A DNA stretch of 64,000 nucleotides from positions 1 through 64,000 of the forward strand of contig NZ_QKMR01000024.1 in assembly GCF_003208175.1 (NCBI RefSeq). The letters are read 5' to 3'. Each line of letters begins with the position of its first letter. The first letter of the stretch is position 1. Both the position numbers and the translations under genes were made by a program. Shown here piece after piece: positions 28,106-36,238 of the stretch. This DNA comes from Ruminiclostridium sufflavum DSM 19573 (GTDB lineage Bacteria; Bacillota; Clostridia; Acetivibrionales; DSM-1351). The notes beneath the pieces are model-generated. The model saw only the letters and a program-made list of their open reading frames with translations. It made no database searches and was not told the DNA's origin.

Positions 28106-29287
28106 ATGCTGTTAATATATAATGGGAAAATAGTAACAATGACCGAGACAGATTTTGAGAAGGGATATGTTTTAATTGATAATGGTAAAATAAAAGCTGT
28201 CGGTCAGGATATTAATGAAGCTGCCGGTATTCTTAATACCGATGTGCAGAAGATAGATGCTCAGGGAGGCTATGTACTTCCCGGCTTAATTGATGCACAT
28301 AGTCATATCGGAATGTGGGAGGATGCAGTTGGCTTTGAGGGGGATGACGGCAATGAATCCACCGATCCCGTAATGCCTCATTTAAGAGCTATTGATGCAG
28401 TTTACCATGCAGACAGATCATTTGTAGAGGCATATGAAAATGGGGTTACAACGGTTATAACAGGTCCCGGAAGTGCAAATGTCATAGGCGGACAATTTGC
28501 GGCATTGAAAACATATGGACGGTATGTTGATGAGATGCTTTTGAAGCAGCCTGTAGCCATGAAGGTAGCTTTTGGAGAAAATCCCAAAACAATATATAAT
28601 GAAAAGCATCAGGCACCAATGACTAGAATGGCAACGGCTGCTATTCTCAGAGAAAGCCTGTTTGAGGCAAAAGAATACAGGGAACGCTTGAATAACTTCA
28701 AATCCAATCCGGATGAATATGAAAAGCCGGATTTTGATTTTAAGAAGGAGGCTCTTGTACAGGTTCTGGATAAGGAAATTCCTCTTAAAGCACATGCTCA
28801 CAGAGCTGATGATATAATGACCGCTATAAGGATAGCAAAAGAGTTTGATGTCGGAATTACGTTGGATCATTGTACTGAAGGACATCTTATTAAGGAGGCT
28901 TTAGCTGAAGCAGGCCTTCCTGTGATTGTTGGCCCAATGATTACGGATAGATCGAAGATAGAGCTCAGAAATCAAAATTTAAAAACGCCCGGAATTTTAT
29001 CCAAGCTGGGTATAAAAGTAGCTATAATGACTGACCACCCATGTGTACCTCAGCATTATCTATGCCTGTGCGCGGCTATTGCCGCAAGAGAGGGTATGGA
29101 TGAAAGAGAGGCAATGAAGGCAATTACAATTAATGCGGCGGAAATTACAGGAATAAACGACAGAGTAGGATCTATTGAAACAGGTAAGGATGCCGATATA
29201 GTTATATATGATGGAAATCCTTTTGAATTGAAAACCAGAGTGCAGAAGACAATAATAAACGGAATTGTAGTATATGAAAGGGTGTAG
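28106..29287 (+). CDS. Amidohydrolase, imidazolonepropionase-like
   Basis: 393 aa metal-dependent hydrolase. H65 and H67 in LPGLIDAHSHIGMWED are the first metal ligands, HAHRADD near residue 230 gives the next, and TLDHCTEGH and IMTDHPCVPQHY carry the rest. The C-terminal TGKDADIVIYDGNPFE is the family composite domain. The substrate cannot be told from sequence. TGGAGGAAA lies ahead of the ATG. tsaE follows after 34 bases. Confidence 0.85.
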   Translation: MLLIYNGKIVTMTETDFEKGYVLIDNGKIKAVGQDINEAAGILNTDVQKIDAQGGYVLPGLIDAHSHIGMWEDAVGFEGDDGNESTDPVMPHLRAIDAVYHADRSFVEAYENGVTTVITGPGSANVIGGQFAALKTYGRYVDEMLLKQPVAMKVAFGENPKTIYNEKHQAPMTRMATAAILRESLFEAKEYRERLNNFKSNPDEYEKPDFDFKKEALVQVLDKEIPLKAHAHRADDIMTAIRIAKEFDVGITLDHCTEGHLIKEALAEAGLPVIVGPMITDRSKIELRNQNLKTPGILSKLGIKVAIMTDHPCVPQHYLCLCAAIAAREGMDEREAMKAITINAAEITGINDRVGSIETGKDADIVIYDGNPFELKTRVQKTIINGIVVYERV

Positions 29288-29321
29288 CCAGAGATACTGG
29301 CGAAATGGAGGGCTGTTTTTA

Positions 29322-29780
29322 ATGTTCAGAATTGAAACACATTCCTTTGAGGAAACAGTGGAATTTGGCAAAAGGCTGGGATATATTTTGAATTCCGGTG
29401 ATATAATATGTTTGTCGGGTGATTTGGGAACGGGGAAAACAGCTCTGACAAATGGGATTGCCAAAGCACTGGGAATAAATTCATATATAACAAGTCCTAC
29501 CTTTACACTTGTAAACGAGTATGAAGGCAGGCTTCCGCTATATCACTTTGATGTTTACAGAATAGCCGATTCAGATGAGATGTTTGATATAGGCTTTGAA
29601 GAATACATTAATGGACAGGGTATTACAATAATTGAGTGGGGAGAACAAATACAGGATATCCTCCCTAAGGAGATAATAAAAATAAAAATAACCAAAAACC
29701 TCAATAAGGGTCTTGATGTCAGGGAGATAGCGATTGATTTTACAGGAGACAAATACTGCAGATATCAAAACAAGCTATAA
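29322..29780 (+). CDS. tsaE: t6A synthesis ATPase TsaE
   Basis: 152 aa. The ATG at 29322 follows TGGAGGG; an upstream in-frame ATG at 29274 lies inside the previous gene. Walker A GDLGTGKT is at residues 33-40. Switch-like SPTFTLVNEY and LPLYHFDVYRI segments are typical. TsaE assists TsaB-TsaD in making threonylcarbamoyl-adenosine 37 of tRNAs. Confidence 0.95.
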   Translation: MFRIETHSFEETVEFGKRLGYILNSGDIICLSGDLGTGKTALTNGIAKALGINSYITSPTFTLVNEYEGRLPLYHFDVYRIADSDEMFDIGFEEYINGQGITIIEWGEQIQDILPKEIIKIKITKNLNKGLDVREIAIDFTGDKYCRYQNKL

Positions 29781-29869
29781 ACTATTTGGCAAATTTTGTG
29801 CCAAGCACAGTAGTTGAGCACAAATGGGGTTTCTGCGCTTTGAGCACAGTGAAAGGAAGAATTGCCCGT

Positions 29870-30586
29870 ATGAAAATACTTGCGGTAGATACCTCTACAA
29901 ATGTTGCTTCTGTTGCAATATTGGAGGATGATATAATAATTGGAGAATATAGCTGCAACAAAGGAAAGACACATTCACAGAAATTAATGCCTATGATTCA
30001 GAGTCTGTTGGAGAAGGTCAAGCTGGATACGGAAGATATAGATGCCTTTGCCGCATCTATAGGGCCGGGCTCATTTACAGGACTCAGAATAGGTGTTACG
30101 ACAATAAAGGCTATGGCTTTTGCGGCGGGCAAGCCGGTTATAAGCGTTTATACACTGGATGCACTGGCTTACAATATGTCAATGTCTAAGGCTTTGATAT
30201 GCCCTGTTATAGATGCCAGAAACAATCAGGTTTTTACGGCAGTTTACAGGTTTGAGGGCGGGAAGCCGGAAAGACTCACAGAATTCTTGGGAATACATAT
30301 TAATGAATTAGTAGAGATTATTCGTTCTATGGAGGGTGAGGTGGTTTTTCTGGGGGATGCCTGTAATATGCATAGGGAATATCTTACTCAAGAGCTGGGA
30401 GGACGTGCAAGTATAGCGGCTCCTAATGCGGCAATGGCAGATGCTTCATCAGTGGCACTGCTGGCACGTGATTCCTTTATGGAAGGAAAATCAGAAAGCA
30501 GCTATGAAATGCTGCCGTTTTATCTCAGAAAGTCACAGGCTGAAAGGGAACTGGAAAAAAGTGAGCAAAGGGATAGAGCAAAATGA
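29870..30586 (+). CDS. tsaB: t6A synthesis protein TsaB
   Basis: 238 aa from the ATG at 29870 (AAAGGAAG upstream). MKILAVDTSTNVASVAILED and SIGPGSFTGLRIGVTTIKAM are the ASKHA-fold signatures; it lacks the HxxxH metal motif of TsaD, as expected. It is the non-catalytic partner of TsaD (46111). Its stop overlaps the rimI start. Confidence 0.95.
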   Translation: MKILAVDTSTNVASVAILEDDIIIGEYSCNKGKTHSQKLMPMIQSLLEKVKLDTEDIDAFAASIGPGSFTGLRIGVTTIKAMAFAAGKPVISVYTLDALAYNMSMSKALICPVIDARNNQVFTAVYRFEGGKPERLTEFLGIHINELVEIIRSMEGEVVFLGDACNMHREYLTQELGGRASIAAPNAAMADASSVALLARDSFMEGKSESSYEMLPFYLRKSQAERELEKSEQRDRAK

Positions 30587-31035
30587 TTGACAATATAGAG
30601 GTAAGGGAAATGAAGCAGGAGCATCTTGACGGCATAATGGTAATAGAAAACCTGAGCTTTAGAATACCATGGTCGAGAAACTCCTTTTTAGAAGAGCTTA
30701 CAACAAATGAGCTGGCTGTTTATTTTGTAGCTGTATCAGGAGGTCAGGTTATCGGTTACGGCGGAATGTGGAAGATATTTGATGAAGGGCATATAACAAA
30801 TATTGCGGTTCATCCTGAATTCAGGCGTTGCGGTGCGGCATCCAGAATATTGGATGAAATTATTAACGTGTGCAATGAAAATAAAGTCGGAGGTCTTACG
30901 CTTGAGGTACGCAAAAGCAATTATGCAGCACAGAAGCTATATGAAAAATATGGTTTTAAAGCAGAAGGCCTGCGAAAAAGATACTACTCAGATAATGGTG
31001 AGGATGCATTAATTATGTGGAGACATAATAACTAA
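30583..31035 (+). CDS. rimI: Ribosomal protein N-acetyltransferase RimI
   Basis: 150 aa GNAT acetyltransferase. Motif A is IAVHPEFRRCGAASRIL and motif B is YEKYGFKAEGLRKRYYSDNGEDAL, both characteristic of RimI. It acetylates the N-terminal alanine of S18 in the family prototype. ATGA overlap with tsaB indicates coupling; tsaE-tsaB-rimI is a conserved cluster. Confidence 0.92.
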   Translation: MIDNIEVREMKQEHLDGIMVIENLSFRIPWSRNSFLEELTTNELAVYFVAVSGGQVIGYGGMWKIFDEGHITNIAVHPEFRRCGAASRILDEIINVCNENKVGGLTLEVRKSNYAAQKLYEKYGFKAEGLRKRYYSDNGEDALIMWRHNN

Positions 31036-31061
31036 TTAATTACTAATACTGGAGGGCATAT

Positions 31062-33467
31062 ATGTCTAAACCAATGGAACTAACATATCAGGAACTTGAA
31101 AATAAACTTGACACAGCTTCATTTCCATTCAGCAATACTTCCAAATTAGGTACATATGATGGAATAATTGGACAGGAAAGAGCAGCAAAAGCTATGAAAT
31201 TTGGTCTTAAAATGAAAACCAGAGGCTACAATATTTATATGGCAGGTGCTACAGGAACCGGAAAAACCAGTTTTGCAAAGCAAATAGTTAAAGAGGTGGC
31301 CATAAATCAAAGTGTACCTGATGATTGGTGCTATATTTATAATTTCAGCAGGCCAAATCAGCCAATGGCAATTAATCTTCCAGCAGGGACAGGGAAAATA
31401 TTTCAGAAGGATATGGAAGAATTTGTAAAAATAATCAAACAGGAAATTGTAAATGCTTTTGATAATGAAAAGTACGAAAAGGAAAAGGAAGAAATTTTAG
31501 ACGAGTATGAAGCTATAAAGGATGATCTTCTTTCAAAGCTAAGCGAGGACGCAGAGGCACAGGGGTTTAAAGTCAACACAGGCAGCTCGGGAATTTATTT
31601 TTTACCTATAATAGAAGGCAAAACCATAAGTGAAGAGGAATTTGACAAGCTTGATGATGACATTAAAGACCAGATAGATGAGAAAACAGACATTCTGCAG
31701 CAGGATACTCTTGAAATAATCCGCAAGCTTAAAAGCAATGAAAAGGAAACAAAGCAGAAGGTCTCAGAGTGGGAAGGGAAAATAGCATTATTGGCTATAG
31801 GAGTTCAGGTAAATGACCTTAAGGAAAAGTACAAGAAATTTGAAGTGATAGAAGATTATCTGGAGAAGGTTCAGCAGGATATTCTTGACAATCTGGATGA
31901 ATTTAAGGAAGAAGAGGTCAGCGAAGAGCAGCCCCAGTTGATTATCCCGTGGGTTCAAAAGGAAGAAACACCCCTTCACAGATATAAGGTAAATGTATTA
32001 GTTGATAACAGCAGCTTAAAGGGTGCTCCGGTTATTATTGACTTCAACCCTTCATATTCAAACTTGATTGGCAAGATAGAGTACGAGAATGAATTTGGGT
32101 CTGTTTCTACCGATTACACAAAGATAAAGCCAGGACTGTTCCATCTTGCGAACGGTGGCTACATTATACTTCAGGCAAAGGATGTGTTAAGTAATCCGCA
32201 GGCATACGAGGCAATTACCAGAGCTCTTAAAACTAAAAAAATAACAATTGAAAATATGAAAGATCAGACCGGGGTTGTTACTGTAACTGCAATTAAGCCC
32301 CAATCTATCCCTGTGGATATTAAGGTGATATTAGTTGGAAGTACATCTATATATCAGCTTTTGTATGAATATGAGGAGGATTTCAGAAAGTTCTTTAAGG
32401 TTAAAGCTGATTTTGATGAAGAAATGGAGAAGAGTGAAGAAAATATACTGAAGCTTGCTTCATTTATCAGCGGCTTCTGCAACAAGGAGAGAACTCTTCA
32501 TTATGATAAATCAGGTGTGGCAAAGGTAGTTGAATATGCTTCATGGCTGGTTGAAGACCAGAAAAAAATGTCAACAAGATTTAATGATATTTGTGAAATT
32601 CTGTGTGAAGCCTGTATGTGGGCTGAGGATGACAATTCAAAATATGTAAAGGCAAAGCACGTGAAACAAGCAATAACAGAGAAAAATTACAGAAATGACA
32701 GGCTGGATAAAAAGCTTCTGGATATGCTGAACGAAGGCACCTTGATGATAGATACCGATGGCAGTGAGGTCGGGCAAATAAACGGTCTTACGGTTATGGA
32801 CATGGGAGACTATTCCTTTGGAAAACCGGCAAGAATAACCGCATCGACCTATATAGGTGAAAGCGGTATTGTTAATATAGAAAGAGAAGTAGAATTAAGC
32901 GGAACCTCACATAGCAAGGGTGTTTTGATATTAAACGGATATATCGGACAAAAATATGCACAGGATTTTCCACTGTCACTATCGGCAAGCCTGTGCTTTG
33001 AACAATTGTACGGTGGTATAGATGGGGACAGTGCATCAAGCGCGGAGCTTTATGCTATATTATCAAGCTTATCAGATATGCCTATAAAGCAATATATTGC
33101 CGTAACAGGCTCAGTTAATCAAAAGGGAGAGATACAGCCTGTCGGAGGAGTAACACATAAGATTGAAGGCTTTTTCGAGCTTTGCAGGATAAAAGGCTTA
33201 AATGGCAAACAGGGAGTAATAATACCGTATCAAAATATCAGAAACCTTGTTTTAAATGATGAGGTTGTAAATGCAGTACGGAAAAAGCAGTTTCATATAT
33301 ACCCTGTTAAAACGATAGATGAAGGAATTGAGTTATTGACAGGTATGGAGGCAGGAGTAAAGGACGCCAACGGTAAATACGAGGAAGGAACGATAAATTA
33401 TCTGGTTGGCAAAAAGCTGGAACGCTTTGCATCAGCGGTATTAAATTCTGGAAATCATAAAAAATAG
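31062..33467 (+). CDS. Lon-family ATP-dependent protease, AAA_32 type
   Basis: 801 aa. Walker A AGATGTGKT is at residues 61-69, with IIGQERAAKAMKFGL before it. A charged, coiled-coil-prone stretch fills about 120-290. The C-terminal S16 protease domain has Ser657 (DGDSASS) and Lys700 (VGGVTHKIEG), a catalytic dyad 43 residues apart, the same spacing as in classic Lon. The arrangement fits the Lon-related proteins with an AAA_32 domain, distinct from lonB at 42920. AGGG precedes the ATG. Confidence 0.88.
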   Translation: MSKPMELTYQELENKLDTASFPFSNTSKLGTYDGIIGQERAAKAMKFGLKMKTRGYNIYMAGATGTGKTSFAKQIVKEVAINQSVPDDWCYIYNFSRPNQPMAINLPAGTGKIFQKDMEEFVKIIKQEIVNAFDNEKYEKEKEEILDEYEAIKDDLLSKLSEDAEAQGFKVNTGSSGIYFLPIIEGKTISEEEFDKLDDDIKDQIDEKTDILQQDTLEIIRKLKSNEKETKQKVSEWEGKIALLAIGVQVNDLKEKYKKFEVIEDYLEKVQQDILDNLDEFKEEEVSEEQPQLIIPWVQKEETPLHRYKVNVLVDNSSLKGAPVIIDFNPSYSNLIGKIEYENEFGSVSTDYTKIKPGLFHLANGGYIILQAKDVLSNPQAYEAITRALKTKKITIENMKDQTGVVTVTAIKPQSIPVDIKVILVGSTSIYQLLYEYEEDFRKFFKVKADFDEEMEKSEENILKLASFISGFCNKERTLHYDKSGVAKVVEYASWLVEDQKKMSTRFNDICEILCEACMWAEDDNSKYVKAKHVKQAITEKNYRNDRLDKKLLDMLNEGTLMIDTDGSEVGQINGLTVMDMGDYSFGKPARITASTYIGESGIVNIEREVELSGTSHSKGVLILNGYIGQKYAQDFPLSLSASLCFEQLYGGIDGDSASSAELYAILSSLSDMPIKQYIAVTGSVNQKGEIQPVGGVTHKIEGFFELCRIKGLNGKQGVIIPYQNIRNLVLNDEVVNAVRKKQFHIYPVKTIDEGIELLTGMEAGVKDANGKYEEGTINYLVGKKLERFASAVLNSGNHKK

Positions 33468-33686
33468 AAATATGGTGAAAACAAGGGAAAAACAATTTAA
33501 GATAAACAATGTTGGATTGCCGGCTTGCGTTGTTTATACACTCAATACTTAATCAGACAAATATAAAAAAACACCGTAATTATATTATGTAAAAGAGTTT
33601 ATTCTGTTATCAGTACCAAAACTTGAATATGCTCTATGCAAATTCAATTATAACGGCGTTTAAGAAGTAAGGGGGTGTATCAAGCG

Positions 33687-34241
33687 TTGGTTCAGACAGA
33701 TGAAGAACTGGTGTCACAATGCTTAAAAGGTGACAGCAGTGCTTTTGAGGAAATTGTCAGTCGATATAAAAAGCTAGTATATAGTGTAGTCTACAAAATG
33801 ATACCAGATAGAGAAGAAGTAAACGATGTTTCTCAGGAGGTTTTTATCAGGCTTTATAAATCTCTTGATAAATATAATCCGGAGTATAAGATGTCAACCT
33901 GGATTGTAAAAATCACTTCCAATCTATGTTTAGATACTCTCAGAAAGAAAAAACAGGATACAGTGGCGCTTGATGATGCAATTGGGGTTTCCAGCAATAC
34001 AGACACACCGGAAGAGGCTTTAATAAAAAATCAAAGATCGCAGCTGATAAAAAGTGCTATAAATGAGCTGCCTGATAAGTATAAAATATTGATAACTCTT
34101 TTCCATAGCAATGGGTTATCATATGAAGAGATGACAAAGGTGCTTAATGAGCCTATGTCAATTATAAAAAACAGACTTTACAGAGCAAGGCTGATGCTTA
34201 AGGCAAAGCTTGACAGAGCAAGAAAGGAGGAGATATTATGA
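33687..34241 (+). CDS. ECF-type RNA polymerase sigma factor
   Basis: 184 aa from a TTG (GGGGGTG nine bases upstream); a GTG at 33675 is an alternative start. Region 2 is AFEEIVSRYKKLVYSVVYKM through YKMSTWIVKITSNLCLDTLR, and region 4 is LPDKYKILITLFHSNGLSYE and IKNRLYRARLMLKAKL. It has the SigW-like architecture. The stop overlaps the ATG of the anti-sigma gene, and a third gene overlaps that one, so all three form one regulatory operon. Confidence 0.9.
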   Translation: MVQTDEELVSQCLKGDSSAFEEIVSRYKKLVYSVVYKMIPDREEVNDVSQEVFIRLYKSLDKYNPEYKMSTWIVKITSNLCLDTLRKKKQDTVALDDAIGVSSNTDTPEEALIKNQRSQLIKSAINELPDKYKILITLFHSNGLSYEEMTKVLNEPMSIIKNRLYRARLMLKAKLDRARKEEIL

Positions 34242-34801
34242 GATGTGAAGATTTCAGAAACCATATTATGAAATTCTTTGACAAGGAACTGAATGATATT
34301 GAAGAAGCACAGCTAAAGCAGCATCTTAAAATCTGTAAAAATTGTTCGGACGAATTTAATAAGCTGAAGGAAGTAATTGATTTTGTTGAACAAGACTCAG
34401 AAATTGAGCCTCCTGAGGATTTTGAACTTCAAGTAATGAGCAGAATTGAAAATGAAGTTAAAATCTATAAGAACCATAGTGAAAATAATACATTTGTATT
34501 TGATATTTTATTAATTTCCGTAACATTAATATTTGTTATATTTTTTGGCGGATTACTTTTTGAGGGTATGAAGGAACCAATTAACTTTATACAAGTTTCA
34601 AGATTTGTGGCAGATAACATAAAGGATTTTATTGCAGCAGCCATAAGTATGGGCAGAGCTATATTGATTGCTGTTATGAGTGTGACCGCATCAATATACA
34701 AAACATATTATTTCGGATATATTATTCTTGGAATTCTGCTATTTGTTACACAAGGTGTATTTTTCAAGATGGTTAGACAGAGTAATGGAGGGTCGCAATG
34801 A
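34238..34801 (+). CDS. Membrane anti-sigma factor with zinc-finger (zf-HC2) domain
   Basis: 187 aa. MRCEDFRNHIMKFFDKELND and H29-x3-C33-x2-C36 (HLKICKNC) define the anti-sigma zinc domain. A hydrophobic helix covers about residues 86-108, and further hydrophobic stretches follow toward the C-terminus. It is expected to hold the upstream sigma factor at the membrane. ATGA overlaps on both sides. Confidence 0.87.
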   Translation: MRCEDFRNHIMKFFDKELNDIEEAQLKQHLKICKNCSDEFNKLKEVIDFVEQDSEIEPPEDFELQVMSRIENEVKIYKNHSENNTFVFDILLISVTLIFVIFFGGLLFEGMKEPINFIQVSRFVADNIKDFIAAAISMGRAILIAVMSVTASIYKTYYFGYIILGILLFVTQGVFFKMVRQSNGGSQ

Positions 34802-35715
34802 AAAAATATACAAGGACTGTATTAATTACTCTTATTCTGATAGTATTTTCATCATTTGCAGTATCCGCTGCTCAGAATAATATTACTTCGGACAATCTTG
34901 TCATATTTGAAGATAAAGCATTGGATAACATTAACAGCGGAAATGTAACAGTAGTGGGCGGTAACGCTGAAATACAGAAGGGCGTGAGCGGAAGTGTCAT
35001 AGTTGTATTCGGGAAGGCAGTCCTTAATGGAAATATCGGCGGAGATGTAGTATCTGTTTTTGGCGAGCTGGATATTCAAGACGGCACTTTGATACAAGGT
35101 AATCTGGTTTCTGTAGGCAAGCTTAAAAAGGCGGATACTGTTTCTGTATCTGGGACTAGGTTTGCTGTTGATTTTGACCTTATTTCATTATTCAAGTCAA
35201 ATGGAATCGTAATAAATGCATTTATAATATTAGCAGTATTAACATTAGCCTTAGGGCTTATATTTATTAGTATATTTTCAAAAAGATACCGGGTTATGGA
35301 ATATTCAATGAAGTCAGGAAATTTGAGGAGATTGATTCTGGGGCTGTTATTTATAGTCAGTGCCACTATAGTGCTGGTATTTTTAATGTTTTTGGTCATT
35401 GTTCCCTTTGTGTATATTCTTATGCTGATGTTTGCTGATATTGTCTCGGGAATCTATATCGGGAGTTTTATATTTAAGAATAATAATGAAAAATCAACTA
35501 TATTCATAGAATTTTTTGTGGGACATATAATAGTAAATATTTTAAAAATAGTTCCTTTGATTTTATTGCCTGAAGGGGCATATACGGCAATGCTGGTATA
35601 TGGTATATGTCTGGTAGTGCTTGAAGGGGCTATGGCGGCATTTGGAATAGGAACGGTCATAGATACAGGCTTTGGAAAAGATAAAAAGCTTCTGAAAACA
35701 AAAGAGGATTTATAA
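34798..35715 (+). CDS. Secreted/membrane protein with bactofilin-like repeat region
   Basis: 305 aa. The N-terminus MKKYTRTVLITLILIVFSSF ends in a signal-peptide-like ASA/AA site. Residues 40-115 contain GNVTVVGGNAEIQKGVSGSV-like short repeats rich in Gly-Val, predicting a right-handed beta-helix as in polymer-forming proteins. Four or so hydrophobic helices follow. It is probably a target or sensor partner of the sigma/anti-sigma pair; the function is unknown. Confidence 0.7.
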   Translation: MKKYTRTVLITLILIVFSSFAVSAAQNNITSDNLVIFEDKALDNINSGNVTVVGGNAEIQKGVSGSVIVVFGKAVLNGNIGGDVVSVFGELDIQDGTLIQGNLVSVGKLKKADTVSVSGTRFAVDFDLISLFKSNGIVINAFIILAVLTLALGLIFISIFSKRYRVMEYSMKSGNLRRLILGLLFIVSATIVLVFLMFLVIVPFVYILMLMFADIVSGIYIGSFIFKNNNEKSTIFIEFFVGHIIVNILKIVPLILLPEGAYTAMLVYGICLVVLEGAMAAFGIGTVIDTGFGKDKKLLKTKEDL

Positions 35716-35760
35716 TCTGTTTACAATTTTCATATATTTGAAATATAATATTTTCATGAT

Positions 35761-35790
35761 TTGATTTATAGGCTCTTTTTTTGGTATAAT
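35761..35790 (+). promoter_or_regulatory. Extended -10 promoter of the Crh-like gene
   Basis: TTGATT (35761-35766), 18-base spacer, TGG-TATAAT with the -10 at 35785-35790. A second possible pair, TTTACA (35720-35725) and TATAAT (35744-35749), lies just upstream. Confidence 0.65.
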
Positions 35791-35835
35791 AGAAAATATA
35801 TATTCTCAAGTATAGAAAGTTGGGGGAACACGAAG

Positions 35836-36093
35836 ATGATTTCGAATAAGGTTGTTATAAACTGTCCGTCAGGGTTGAATTCCAAAGCAGCAGCTTTGCT
35901 TGTTCAAAAGGTATCAAAATTCAGCTCAAATATTTGGCTGGAAAAGGGCGAGAGAAGGGCAAACGCAAAGAGCCTGCTAGGGTTGCTTTCACTGGGAGTA
36001 GAGAGACAGGCAACAATTAATATAATAGTCGACGGCGAAGATGAAGAAAAAGCGTCAAAAGAAATCTCAGAGTATTTTTTAAGCGGTTTCTGA
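35836..36093 (+). CDS. Crh-like HPr-family protein lacking the active-site histidine
   Basis: 85 aa HPr fold. Where HPr has GIHARP, this protein has GLNSKA, so His15 is Asn15, Arg17 is Lys and Pro18 is Ala. The regulatory Ser46 ([11 protein letters not shown]) is kept at exactly the canonical position. It therefore cannot pass PTS phosphate from enzyme I but could be phosphorylated by HPr kinase and act with CcpA, as Crh of Bacillus does. GGGGGAAC lies ahead of the ATG. It stands alone upstream of uvrC. Confidence 0.85.
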   Translation: MISNKVVINCPSGLNSKAAALLVQKVSKFSSNIWLEKGERRANAKSLLGLLSLGVERQATINIIVDGEDEEKASKEISEYFLSGF

Positions 36094-36138
36094 AATCAAT
36101 GATGAACGATGAAAGATTATAAGTAGGAATATAAAATA

Positions 36139-36170
36139 GCTGTGGTTTATTTAAATCACAGCGCTTTTAT
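36139..36170 (+). terminator. Hairpin after the Crh-like gene
   Basis: GCTGTGGTTT (36139-36148), ATTT loop, AAATCACAGC (36153-36162), then GCTTTTAT. One G-T wobble in ten pairs. The T-run is short, so termination may be partial. Confidence 0.5.
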
Positions 36171-36238
36171 AGTAGGCGGATTTTTGGTGCCGTACACAAG
36201 TTGCTTGAAATTTTTGCTTAAGCTATGAGGTGAATTAC

